Shown in pieces: positions 31,601 to 42,437 of a stretch of 64,000 nt of DNA (positions within the stretch are counted from its first letter, which is position 1; each line of letters starts with the position of its first letter). Position numbers and translations under genes: made by a program. Under the pieces are notes generated by a model, which was not told the origin of the DNA, made no database searches, and saw nothing but the letters and a program-made list of their open reading frames with translations. Source of the DNA: Dichetophora obliterata (lineage: Eukaryota; Arthropoda; Insecta; Diptera; Sciomyzidae); NCBI GenBank assembly GCA_963920525.1, contig OY986435.1, positions 261,332,962 to 261,396,961 of the forward strand, written 5' to 3'.

Positions 31601-31908
31601 GGCATGGTTGTCCTAATGGCCACAAGGTCGCCGGAAATGAATATTGAAAGAGGTAGAAATGTTTATCTCTTATTGACAAGTAATGTTGCCCTAGGACGAC
31701 AATTACCGGTGTTATAAAGCAACCTACCATCTGGATTTTGGAGCCCTTTGATGACTCCAGAGTTTACCCATAGTTCCTGGATGAAAACAACGTCCAGGTG
31801 TTCTTTGGAAAACCTCCTGCAAAGCACATCCCATGCAACTTTAGCGTGCTGAAGGTTCACCTGGAGACAGAGGATATGCCTCCCTGCTGACGATGGTGAG
31901 TCACTCAT
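28680..31908 (-). pseudogene. LOA-like ORF2 relic (endonuclease, RT, RNase H)
   Basis: Pieces in order from 31908 downwards: endonuclease start (HILCLQVNLQHAKVAWDVLC, FIQELWV); endonuclease centre (SNSHHTIWGSTDTNKRGEFL, GNEPTFRN, EVLDLTPCS, 31297-31623); linker (CPIRTIRSRREVLWWNKELS, 30914-31111); RT entry (DGIYPCLLQQGIDSIVPPLT, GHIPREWTKVKVVFI, YRPISL near 30400); RT motif region (FAYQAGKSSDTAIHSL, 30111-30347); RT thumb (TTIVRPMVTAL, LQRMSCISITGAMRT, 29429-29662); RNase H end (GFEGNEEADCLAKRGAS, about 29140-29195). Many stops and frame changes; no function expected. The start codon overlaps the ORF1 stop as ATGA (31905-31908). Confidence 0.8.
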
Positions 31909-33386
31909 CGTCCTTCTTTCGGGGCTCTATTAGCCACCTTCTTGCTCCTGTTTGTATGAGCGGTGCTCTTGGTGGAATTTCCTTCCCACTTCTGCGATCG
32001 ATCCTGCGAGGAGCGTCTGTGTCTTTTGGGCGACGTGTTATACCTGCCCTGCTGACTCTGTGGCCTGTATGGCCTAGCAGTGGTTTGCCCAGAGGCACGT
32101 GATTTTGTCTTTTCTTGCGGAGCACGGTAGCTAGTCCTTCTTCTTTGGCCTGGTAGTGGTTTGCCGAGAGGCACGTGATTTTGCCTCTTTAGAAGAGCAC
32201 GGTAGCTCGTCCATCTTCTCTGGCACTTGGGCATTCTTGGGGAACTTTAGCTCTTCTGCTGCCTCTTTTAGCGGGATCGCCACATTCGCCTCAACTTGGC
32301 TCTTGGCCTTGGGTCTTAACTGTACCAAGTTGAATTTGTAGAAAACCTTGTTCTTCGTCTCTTTGAGCCTCAGTACCGATAACGGATCCACGGCCACAGC
32401 GAGCTCGGTAATGTTGGTTCTCTGGCTTCTGTTCATTACCCTCCAGTCATCCACTGTGAGGTCTTTGTTCTGACCCTCGATTAGCGTGAGGATGTCACTG
32501 GTGGGTGTGTTTGCGGGCTCTGGGAAGTACGAAACATACATACATATGTGGTTTTGGCACGTCTTCCACTTTAACCACTTTCATTCTCGCGTCTTTCTAA
32601 GGCTTTAGGATTGGCCATAAGCCATTTAGCGATGGACTTACCCTTGCAGGTGAACATCAGCCCGGGTTGAAGGAGCAGCCGTCAAATTGAGGATTGATAG
32701 CCCCTTGTTCTACATTTGAATTTTATCCAGAATGTCATTCTGGATGAGCTTCAAATGCTTTGTCGTCCAGACTGTGTTAGGGTTGTCATGTGGTATGACT
32801 CCAACTTTGAAGTTATCTACAACCTCCTTGAAACTGAGCACTCTAGCCCCTTCGTCTTTAGGTTGTTCGCTGGTAGTGGGCACTGCAACCCTGTCTCCTG
32901 GAGCACTGGTTGCTCGCTTCGAAGTAGGTGCCTCATCTACATTTTCTGCTTTACCTAAAGCCGTGTGCTTCGGAGGATTGTTTTTCGGTGTTGTGCTATC
33001 AGACCGCGCACGCTTAGACTTCTTTGGGTAAGCATGTTACGCGTTCTTTATGGTAGCCCTAAAAGGCTGCTGCACTAGCTTCCTTGCATCCGCCAATTCA
33101 AAGCCTTTGCTAAGGAGGACTTTTAGGCGCTTATTTCCGGCTCCAGAAAGCCTTATTTTTCGCCACCCTCGGAGTTACCTCTCTCCGTTGTGACATCAGT
33201 GTTGATGTTGGGAGCACCTAGGGATCCTAGCTCCTCATCTAGCTCCGTGACGTCCATAAGTTCAGCTACGCCAATTGGACCAGAGCCCACTGAGGCAGTA
33301 ATGGCGTTTTCGGGCTCACCAACCTCATTTGTGTTTGTAATTTGTGTTTCTATGTAATTCCCACGAGTATGAGGGAAGGGGACCAA
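31905..33386 (-). pseudogene. LOA-like ORF1 relic with DUF4780-type region
   Basis: The N-terminal piece is at 33153-33386 (acidic, VTELDEELGSLGAPNINTD). A later piece at 32131-32541 (TSDILTLIEGQNKDLTVDDW, then LAVAVDPLSVLRL and KVFYKFNLVQLR) fits the RNA-binding DUF4780 domain found in ORF1 of LOA-type LINEs. The Arg/Lys/Ser-rich C-terminal tail ends at the ATGA overlap with ORF2. Frameshifts break it between 32540 and 33150 and near 32130. Confidence 0.65.
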
Positions 33387-33639
33387 GGCATAGCCCCTCC
33401 GTCTTGGCAGGGCTGGTTAAAACCAGAGGTCGCCCGGTATCTGGAGTCCACCGTTTTGTGGATGTCACACATTGTCTGCTTGTCTGTCAAACATTTTCGC
33501 CATTTTTTTTTCTCTCTCATTATTTTGTCCACGGTACATATAGTTTTCTGTTCAATAATGGCGGAAGCAAAATTTACTATGTTTTTGCTACCATTTCGTG
33601 TAGGCAATGTTCCTTTATGCAATCGATTCAATAAAACAG

Positions 33640-35160
33640 TTATCCTCTATCGGTTATTTATAAAATTAATTAGATTGGCCAATATATATGCAGGAAATGT
33701 ATCCACATGTAGTGTGGGCTCTAAAGTAAAATTATGCTGCACTTCCTAACTCACTATCAAGTGTAGTGTTAAACTAAAAAAATTAATGCTTTCAATACAT
33801 ATGCAGATATGTATTTAAAAATTGTATGGAATGCGCTTTCACATAATTTTAAGTAATAATTCAATAATAAACAACAAAAATAGCATTACTGATGAATTCA
33901 AACAGTATATTTGCAGTGCAGTTTTATTACTACTAAACGTAAAACATCAAGAAAGTGCAACCGTTGTCCGAATTGTTTTCAGCTTTGGACCGTAAACATA
34001 TTTTGTCGGTTTCTTGGAAATTTTTCAATGACAGATACGTTCTCTCAATTACTAGTTTTTCTTTTACCCACAAAAACAACAAAAAACTTGTTTATGTCAG
34101 CTAAGGCGCATATCACACTTGGTGGACACGGACAAATTTGTTGTTGTTTTTGCGGATGAAGAGAAAAAACTGGAAATTGAGAGAGCTTTTCCGTCACAAA
34201 AATTTCCAAGCAACCGACAAAATATGTTCACGGTCCGAAGCTGAAAACAATTCGGACAACTGTTGCTTTTTCTTGATGTTTTACGTTTAGTAGTAATAAA
34301 ACTGCACTGCAGTAGAAAATGTACTACTTAATTAATCAGTCCTATTTAGTACTATTCAGTACTATTTAATTACTAATTAATCAGTAATGCAATGTTTGTT
34401 GCTTATTACTGAATTGTTACTTGAAATTGTGTGAAAGTGCCGATTACATACAATTTGTACCTATCTGCACAAGCTTTAATTTTTTCTAGTTTAACACAAT
34501 TAGAGTTAACAACTAGGACACTCACAATTCAATTTAATATAGTAATCTTTTAATATTGTAATGTAGGTAATTTGATAACTATGAGCGCGACATTCTAGGA
34601 CGTTGTAATTTTTGGTGTTGAATCAGTTATTTTCATGAAAGAAGCAAGAAGAAAAAACAAGTTATACATTTGTTTTTGTTTTGGAATCAACAAAAATAAA
34701 GCTTGAATCTAAGTATGAGTGAAAAAGAAAAGTAATTGTCCGGATTGTGTCTTGTTTGCGTAATTCTTAGTTTATACGCTGCTGCGAAGAATAACATGCC
34801 AGTCCTGCGTAACTTGTGCATGCATTTAAAACAAAAACAAATTAATTAGACTTGTAAAAAACCAAGAATTACGCTGTACCGCATTAATCAGTCCAATTTA
34901 CAATAAACTGTGAATTGGCTAAATGTTGATAGCGTGTTAAGAAGTGGGCATAATTTTACTTTAGGGACCAAGCTTAAATATTTTTTATTTTAATTATGTG
35001 TATGTATATGAGCCTCCTAAACCATTTTTTAACTCCATCCAGAGTTTAATTAACTCAACAATTGTTTTTACTGTGACAATATCGTTGTCATCTAAATATG
35101 TGGAAACACTTCCTGCATACATATTGGCAAATAAAATTTATTTTAACCCAGAGGAGGTCA
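33640..35160. repeat. Long diverged inverted duplication with internal foldback
   Basis: The left half (about 33640-34030) and the right half (about 34195-35160) are inverted copies. The inner part is a strong pair of about 115 bp (33912-34030 and 34195-34311, starting TGCAGTGCAGTTTTATTACT at each outer end). Matches continue outwards: CTTTCACATAATTTTAAGTA near 33828 against 34415-34440, CTAAAGTAAAATTATG at 33720 against 34946-34962, and TATGCAGGAAATGT at 33688 against 35105-35120. The right half carries extra blocks (about 34510-34920 and 34980-35090). No gene is seen. Confidence 0.55.
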
Positions 35161-35221
35161 TAATTCAATTTTACATACAATCCATCCATTTTAAATGCAA
35201 CTAAAACCACTTATATATTAA

Positions 35222-35955
35222 GGCCCATTTCCAATGACGCGTGAGATCCGTTGCGTTCAACGCTGCGGAAGCTGCGGAAAAAAAATCAATTTCCAGTGGA
35301 GCGTGTGCGTGAACATATGATTGCCGATCTTCTGCTTAGCGAAGCATAATTTTAATGTGTAAAAGTTTTACAAGTTTATTCAAAATAAAACGCACTGATG
35401 CTTTGTGTTAGACACATATAGTTAGACACTCCGGCATGTCGCTGCCGATATATCGTGAGTGTGGAGCGCGTCTTAATTGCCTGTGACCATTTGCACCACC
35501 GACTGTTCTTAAATGCATTTTTGGACTCGCCCATATAGTCAGGCACTCCGGCATGCAGCAGCAGATATGCTGCGAGTGTGGAGCACGTCTTAAATGCCAG
35601 TGACCATTTGCACCACCGACTGTTCTAAAATGCAGTTTTGGACTCCTCGCCTATATAGTCAGGCACTCCTCCATGCCGCTGCAGATGTGTCATGAGTGTG
35701 GAGCACGTCTTAAATGCCTGTAATAAATTTTTTAGTTTTTCTCAAATTCTACTAACCTTTTTCAATTTTTCCTTTGTAAAACTGAACAGCTGTTTCGCTG
35801 CCAAAGCTTCACGCGCATGAAATATTCAATTTTTCGAATATTTTACGCTGCGTGCAAATGCATGCTGTTCATTGGAAACAGTTAGGTATGTCTTCATGTA
35901 TTGAATATTTGCGTCAATTTACGAAACGCATCTCACGCGTTATTGGAAATGGGCC
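35222..35955. mobile_element. TTAA-flanked TIR element (piggyBac-like MITE)
   Basis: Both ends read GGCCCATTTCCAAT(G/A)ACGCG inwards and are flanked by TTAA (35218-35221 and 35956-35959). TTAA duplication is the signature of piggyBac. There is no transposase. The middle holds a 117-120-bp tandem repeat. Confidence 0.65.
35413..35722. repeat. 117-120-bp tandem repeat, about 2.6 copies
   Basis: CACTCC recurs at 35427, 35544 and 35664, each within (A)G(G/A)CACTCCGGCATG. Copies also share GAGTGTGGAGCACGTCTTAA and CATTTGCACCACCGACTGTT. It lies wholly inside the TTAA-flanked element. Confidence 0.75.
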
Positions 35956-35959
35956 TTAA

Positions 35960-37491
35960 CCTATAGAGGGCAAAGAAGTAAAATATAAGGAAGTGGTGTA
36001 ATAGCAGAAAAGTGTGGTATTTTCTATATTGGTGTTGGTTCGCACAAATACAGAAACAATCACAAAGGGCCGTATTCGGTTGTATCGTAAAAGAAGGCCC
36101 AAACTGTTAAAGTTTGTTCTTATGCATTAAAATTTTAGAAACACTTCAAGAATAGCAACAACTCTAATTATTTAAAAAATTTTTGATCACTCGCAATTGG
36201 CTTAGTAGTTACAAGCATCCAACGTTGGAAAAAGTGGACTAAAAATTTAGCTGATTTTTTAAGTTTTCCAACAAAACTAAACTTTATGGGTATCAAAAGA
36301 GAGATAAAACAAGTATCTATTCAACAAGATATCAAACATAAAAATACATGCATTTAAGATACAACCTTTTTTTACTTAAAATCGCGGGGTTTTTCCAAAT
36401 TTAATAAAAAAAAATAAATGTATGAAAAGGAGGCCTTCGGATGCTGCTTAGGGTTTACAAACCTCAGTAAGTACCACACAGGCTTCTCTGTCTACAGCAG
36501 TTCTGAATGTAGTTATCTTTTTAATAATTCTCCTTTTAATGTATTGCTTTCGTAAAAGATAAACCACTAGTCTTTCAGACAAATTCTAATTATAAAAAAT
36601 TATATCTTAATGAATTCTTATGGAATTCTAAACTTGAAACCTCGTTGAATAGATACGCACATTACCTTTGTTTTAATACCCATAAAGCATAGTTTTGTTG
36701 AAAAACTAGAAAAACTGCAAGATTTTTAGGTAATTTTTCTATATTTGAAGGCCTATAAATTCTAAACTTCAAATTTAATTACAAATTATATTAGGTTAAT
36801 TTTTTAAAATCCTTATTTTTTTAGGTGTTTCTGCCTAGTTGTTGTGTAAAAATCAGAAAAATTTAACAAACAGGTAATAAATCTGATTCACTATGCTGAA
36901 AACAAGAGCGCCCCAAACATGTATTCAACTGCGAAAAATGACTGCGCCCCTGAAGCAGTGTTTGTGTTTTGACAGATGTGGTTTGATCAAACTGGCGGAA
37001 AATCAACGGGGTCTAAATTGCATTTTTAAACCATTTTTAATAAGAAATATATACATTTCTAACACAAATAAGTTAAAAAAATATCGTTAGAAACTAAATA
37101 AAGCACTTTTGTTAAAAGAATTTACACCGTATGGACATATTTACCTGTGGAACGAATGCGCATTGTTTTTAAGTTTTCGGGAACTATTACAATTCTTAAC
37201 CGCACAACTCATATTGCATTTGTTTTAGTGGTTTTTTTTCTTTAATTTTGTTGCTTTTTAAGCAGTGAAAAATGCTTAAAACTAAATTATTTTCAACTAT
37301 TTTGCTGAGGAGTCTTCCAATCAGATGCCAGGGTTCTCAAAAATGTCAAAAAACACACTCTTTCTCGCTCGCACAATTTACGAATGGTGCGACAGTTCAC
37401 GTACAGTGTATGTGTAAGCAACACCATTTCCTTATATTTTACTTCTTTGAGAGGGTAGCCGTTTAATTGAATCGATTGCATAACAGCGGGG
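35960..37491. other. AT-rich intergenic DNA, no gene seen apart from the foldback
   Basis: Outside the foldback at 36240-36725 I find no ORF with protein-like composition, no tRNA-like structure and no further clear repeat. Confidence 0.4.
36240..36725. repeat. Foldback with about 85-bp arms
   Basis: CAACAAAACTAAACTTTATG at about 36269 and CAACAAAACTATGCTTTATG read in reverse from about 36706 continue on both sides to GTATCTATTCAAC. The loop is about 310 bp. No coding sequence and no clear target duplication. Confidence 0.55.
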
Positions 37492-37584
37492 TTCACATGA
37501 TCCTACATGTTGTCACGCCTGGCGTGATGGGTGAATAACTGTAAATTTTGCTTAGCGGCCAAACGATCACACATGCTGTCAAAC

Positions 37585-38623
37585 GGCTCAGTGAATAAAG
37601 GCCTAACGAACTAACGCCTAAAAAAAAATGAAATAATGCCTAAAAATTGCAACAAAAAATTATATAGGAATTAGGCGGTCGTTCATTATGAAAGAATGTC
37701 TAATATTTTAGGCATTCCTTCATTAAAATTGTTAGGTGATTTTTCATAATGAAAGAAAGCCTAAGAATCAAAAATGAAAAAACGCCTAATTAGATATTTA
37801 TTCATTTTTGATTGTTAGGCTTTCTTTCATTAATGTTAGGCGATTTTTAATTTTGCTAAAAGTGTGATTTTTATTACTATTACTACACTTACTACTATTA
37901 CTATTACTACACAAATAAATGCGGTTTTTGGGAACATAAAAAAGAATTGATGAATACAAATATGCAAGAATTATTTACACCATTCATGATTTATTATGAA
38001 AAGCAATGGTTACGAAAGGTAAGTTCCCTTTTACAAAATGTTAAAATAATGGTATTAATTTTCCCTTTTACAAAATGCATACACTATCTTGTAAACATTC
38101 TGTAAAAGGGAAAATTATTAGTTTTCAAAATTATAAAAGCAATTGATTTTCCCTTTTACAAAATGCATACACTATCTTCTAAACATTCTGTAAAAGGGAA
38201 AATTATTAGTTTTTAAAATTATAAAAACAATTGATTTTCCCTTTTACAAAATGCATACACTACCTTGTAAACATTCCGTTAGGTGAAAATTTTTTCAAAT
38301 GTCCGCTATGTAGAGCTATAGTTGTTGAAAATTTAACTGTATTTATATAACTTATAGTTAAATATAATTTAAAAATACATTTTTTCCTTTCAAAATATAT
38401 TTTCAGCATTTTAATTCCAGTTGTTAGGTTTTCTTTCATTAGGTGTTAATTCATAATGAAAAAAACCCTAACAATTTAGACTTTCTTTCATTTTTAAAAT
38501 TAGACTTTCCTTCATTTTTAAAGTTAGACGTTCTTTCACTTTCTTCTTAGGCGTTCTTGTTTAGGCATTCTTTCATTTTGAAAAATTAGGCATTAGTTCG
38601 TTAGGCCTTTATTCACTGAGCCC
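37585..38623. mobile_element. TIR element with 9-bp target duplication (Mutator-like)
   Basis: Both ends read GGCTCAGTGAATAAAGGCCT inwards and continue AACGAACTAA with one mismatch in 36. The flanking 9-mer CTGTCAAAC is perfect on both sides (37576-37584, 38624-38632). An 8-11-bp duplication is typical of Mutator-like elements. Subterminal zones are filled with inverted and direct copies of GCCTAA and TGAAAGAA motifs. No transposase is present. Confidence 0.7.
38020..38290. repeat. 88-bp tandem repeat inside the TIR element
   Basis: TTCCCTTTTACAAAATGCAT recurs at 38061, 38149 and 38237, exactly 88 bp apart. Each unit contains the inverse string CATTCTGTAAAAGGGAA, so each can fold into a hairpin. 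Confidence 0.75.
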
Positions 38624-38830
38624 TGTCAAACATCATTTGGCTAAAAAAATTTCGTGTAGACAACATGTCGTAGATTTGGCTAAGATTTTACTACTGGCTA
38701 AAAACACTTTTTATGGTTTATTTTTTGCATTTCTATTTTTGTACACTTAACTTCTTATGTTATCTTGTCTCCGCCATTAGTTTTTAAATGGCGATGCTTG
38801 GCGTGTTCGTCCAACACGTGTTCACATTGG

Positions 38831-39793
38831 TAAAATGGCTGCTCATCAAACCTTGAATTTGAAAAATTATTTCAACCCATTGCAGCTCAAGGATGGCTAT
38901 AGAGTCGAAATATTTGGGGAATCATCATAACATAAGCCAAGGATTATTTTGAGGAACTGCCCGAACAACTTTTTTTCGTGAGGAGACTTAATGTATATAT
39001 ATAAATTTTTTTCTTTTGAAAATGTCGGTTTTCGTTATTTTACTTAAATAAATACTTGTCGTCCTGCTCCAAATGAAGCGATTGAATCGATTTTATGTAT
39101 TTTTTGCATCAGCACCCCTCCCCCCCGTCCCCATCACCCATCAGAATCCACAGCTTTGTAGGCAGCTTACATTACATAGTTCAAATAGAAAATTGAGTTG
39201 GGAATTTAACCCCATGGTATCACAATGGGCCTCATTGGCTTAAGTGTGTCTCTGAAAAGTGACAGCCACTTTAACCTAATCTAAGCCCGCCCTTATGAAA
39301 CACCTATCTACGGCATTGGCGGCAACGCTGTATGTGATGCTAGCGAAGGGATTACATCCTATGACTTTTGCATGATAAAAGTAATGAACTTTTTTTTTTG
39401 AGTATTCTCTACTGGGGTATGTGTGCATAAATCAAAATTTACAGAGTTGTTAATTTCAATGCGGCTTAAAGTGTTTTATGTTTGTTAATTTGGCTTTAAA
39501 TTGTATAATTAATCAACTGCAAAAATGCGAATCATCAACATTTTGTGCTCATTTATGTGATATACATATATGTATGTATTAAAATCAGAAATACTCAATG
39601 AAAGCATTATTTAATTTTTGATTCAAGTGAAAGTGTCATTTGCATAGTTGTCAATTAGACAAAGCGATGGCATAGCAATACCTATGTTTGAAATTAACAG
39701 CATTTATTTCTCAAGTGACTTTCCTGAAAATAAAGAGATGAAAGTAAGCAAAAACTAATATTAAATAACTTAATTTTGTTGTTAAATTTTCTA
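38831..39793. other. Intergenic DNA downstream of the secreted-protein gene
   Basis: No ORF, RNA gene or clear repeat was seen. Part of this interval is likely the 3' flank of the minus-strand gene ending at 39794. Confidence 0.4.
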
Positions 39794-40606
39794 TTAATAA
39801 ATAACGTTTTTATTTAAATATAATTTGGTTTTCAGATTTTTTGATATTAACTGATTTTTAGGTTGCGCATGCGCGGCTTGCAGTCTAAAGGGACGCCCGT
39901 TGAAGAAATAACTACCGCGATTCAAGCGAATCAACTGACTTTCACCAGAGCTAAAACTGGAGTGATTGGCTGCTAAACTATTCTCATTCATTGACTGCTT
40001 TTTATTGTTGGTGGTGGTTTCATTTATCTGAAAGTTATTTGTTAGTTCCTGTTGATGGGGAGGTGGTTGTTGTTGTGGTTGATTGTGAGGGCCATTTATT
40101 TTTTTCTTTTGGTTCTTTTCCGCTGCCTGAACATGATTGTTGGTAGCTAACGTTGTTGCTTCTTGAGGAATGGCATTTATACGCATGGGTTGATAATCAT
40201 AACCGATTCCAGGTATAAAGCGGTACGGCATTGCCGGTATCGATATATAATAGATCTTGGACTCTTTCTTGGATTTCTTGACCTTGCCAGGATGGGCGTA
40301 TTTGCGTATATTTAATGGTTTCGAGGCAACCAGAATTTCCTTATATATATTTTCCATGGCAGGACTTTGAAAGATGACTCTTGAAGCTAGTGAAGATGTT
40401 GGTGTCAGAAGTGAGGACGTTGGTAAAGATGGCAAAGCTGCTGATACAAAAGAGCTCGGGTGCTGGCGAGAATAGCCTGGAGCATGTGAGCTCTGTGCTT
40501 TAATGACGTAGGCTGTGACTAAATTTGAGCGCAATGTAAGGCAAATGACAAAAATCATTGTTGTTAAAAGCATGTGAGTGCTGTGAGCGGCTAGCTGGAA
40601 TGGCAT
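39794..40606 (-). CDS. Secreted basic protein of unknown function
   Basis: This 270-residue protein starts at the ATG at 40604-40606. A hydrophobic stretch at about residues 12-32 (MLLTTMIFVICLTLRSNLVT) looks like a signal peptide. A Ser/Pro/Thr-rich region follows, then a Lys-rich segment and a striking aromatic block at about 117-140 (KIYYISIPAMPYRFIPGIGY, then DYQPMRI). A long Gln/Asn/Pro linker (about 155-215) follows and the tail has RLNRGSYFFNGRPFRLQ. The mix of signal peptide, conserved-looking block and low-complexity linker is typical of a real insect secreted or matrix protein; I do not recognise the family. Just upstream on the minus strand is a pyrimidine-rich run ending AAATAG one base before the ATG, so a 5' UTR intron is likely and the transcript probably starts further right. 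Confidence 0.65.
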   Translation of the reverse strand: MPFQLAAHSTHMLLTTMIFVICLTLRSNLVTAYVIKAQSSHAPGYSRQHPSSFVSAALPSLPTSSLLTPTSSLASRVIFQSPAMENIYKEILVASKPLNIRKYAHPGKVKKSKKESKIYYISIPAMPYRFIPGIGYDYQPMRINAIPQEATTLATNNHVQAAEKNQKKKINGPHNQPQQQPPPHQQELTNNFQINETTTNNKKQSMNENSLAANHSSFSSGESQLIRLNRGSYFFNGRPFRLQAAHAQPKNQLISKNLKTKLYLNKNVIY

Positions 40607-41629
40607 GCTATTTGGAAAGTAAAAGATAAGAAGAAAAATAATTGAATAGCTTTAAAAAGGTTAACATATTATTATTTATCGTATATTTTCAATTTTTTTT
40701 AATTCTTAAAAATACTTAAAATTGATTACCAAGAGACATAATTGAAAAATGAAAACATCTACGCAATTTCTGTAAAAGTATGTTAGCTATGCACATATAC
40801 ACACTTTTTACCTGATGCTGCTCCCATAAACAAATAAACAAAAAGAGTGAAAAAACAACAATTGTACCAAAGTATGTCACCCGCCTACGTTTGTAAATTA
40901 ACATTAGCAAAACATCAAATTTTGTTAAGAAGTAAACAAACGTAAAAATAAATTCGTACTTCCTAGGCTTTGTTGACACACTAAAATAATACTTCAAAAA
41001 TAAAACAAACATTAAGAATTATTTCCTACAACAAACCTTTTTTTTACAACAAAGTGTATAGCCTCAAGGCATAGAATTTGTGCTGATTGAGCGATCATTG
41101 CTTTTATTATACATTTTATGCAGTGAAATTAAATATATAGAAATATATTTCAATTTTGTAAGCCAGTGTAATAGCTTTTAAAAAAAGCTATTTAGAAAAT
41201 GTTCCATTTGAAATAAAAACGTAGAAGCCACTTTGGCTGTATTTGATACAAAAGAAAAAAAAGTTGTTATATATGATTTCATTGATATCTTAATATAACA
41301 TAATATATAACAATACTTTAACAATGTACATACTTTTACAATTTGATTACTTCGAAAAAAATACTCATTTTGTGACATTTAGAGTGTAAGATAATAAATA
41401 GTAATAAGTTTTACTTTTCAGTACTCATTAGGCATTCTTTTGTGTAATTTGGGTATTTTTTTATGTAATTTTTGACAACTTGGAGCAAGAATTGCTTCTC
41501 TTGTTCATTTATTGTTACACTCAAGAAATATCGTGAGTGAATATTACTAAAATCTGCCTTCATTCCACGAATTTTATTAGTAGTTTTCAGCCACGAAAAT
41601 AATTAATATAATTTACGTAGTTTAGTATA
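40607..41629. other. Upstream region of the secreted-protein gene
   Basis: It should hold an upstream non-coding exon and promoter, but I cannot place them. The 98-codon minus frame at 40716-41012 is hydrophobic AT-rich sequence and unconvincing. Confidence 0.35.
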
Positions 41630-42180
41630 TACTAGCTGATATACCCGGTGTTACTCGAGAGTCATTTATATAAACATTTTAATATGCACTTCTCGATTAA
41701 ATGTTTTTTAAATTCTGGAATAATAAAAAACGTGTTCAATGTTAAGTTTGAGCTACCGTTAGAAAGGTAATTGAACAAACTTTAATCCAAAAAAGTTTTG
41801 GAAAATTTTGGTGTTTGGGGGGGTCTATCTCTTGTGGTGAGCTAATTGAATTCAAAGAAGGGGTACGAAAAACAGATTTTAAAAATTCAAAATAATTTAA
41901 ATATTTACTTAATCTTAAAGCTGGTAAAATTACCTTTTCAACAATATAAAAATTATTGTGGAACTCAATGGGTTCTTGAGATATGGACATTTAACATCAA
42001 AACAAAAATTTATATTAAAAAATATATTGAACTTTTTAACAAAAAAATTTTAATGACATATTTTAAAAACAGCGGAGACATTGGCATTGAAAGTCTAAAC
42101 TTTGATTTTCATATAATTTTTTTCTCATCCAGTGATCGATATTTTATGAAAAATTTGTTGTACTAAAAAGTATTGTACTA
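41630..42180. other. Probable old transposon fragment
   Basis: ACTAGCTGATATACCCGGTG at 41631-41650 is of a kind seen at the ends of dispersed animal repeats, and the following 500 bases are AT-rich with decayed frames. I infer a degraded mobile element, class unknown. Confidence 0.3.
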
Positions 42181-42437
42181 AAATATATATCAACTGCGTT
42201 TTTTCATGGGAGATCAGGATCATATCATCGCATTTGCAAGCAAAGCAAAAACAACAAATGATCCAGCAAGTGAGCTGGATCATTTCAATAGATCCAGTTC
42301 TAAGTTTTTAAGTGTTGAAGTAGAAAGCACTTAGCCGTTATTGACGGCTAGATGACGCTGCGACTTAAAAACTGGCAGTACTGCATTATTTAACATTTTA
42401 AAAGTTTGGTAGCAATTGCATTTTCGCAAACATTTAT

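Larger units (their letters stand above)
28651..33480 (-). mobile_element. Decayed LOA-like non-LTR retrotransposon
   Basis: On the minus strand it has ORF1, ORF2 with endonuclease, RT and RNase H remnants, and a 3' tail of ACTA/AACT units (28651-28665, TTAGTTAGTTAGT on the plus strand). Frameshifts and stops break both ORFs. The RNase H domain after RT and the DUF4780-like ORF1 favour the LOA/I side of LINEs. The exact 5' end is uncertain (about 33480). Confidence 0.8.
37492..38830. mobile_element. Older MITE split by a later TIR element
   Basis: GTTCACATGATCCTACATGT at 37492 and GTGAACACGTGTTGGACGAA read in reverse from about 38831 are imperfect inverted ends. The left end recurs at 1387-1420. 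Removing the insertion at 37585-38623 leaves about 290 bp. Confidence 0.4.

Noticed and set aside
40716..41012. 98-codon minus frame upstream of the secreted-protein gene
   Set aside because: AT-rich hydrophobic sequence with no signal, motif or start context.
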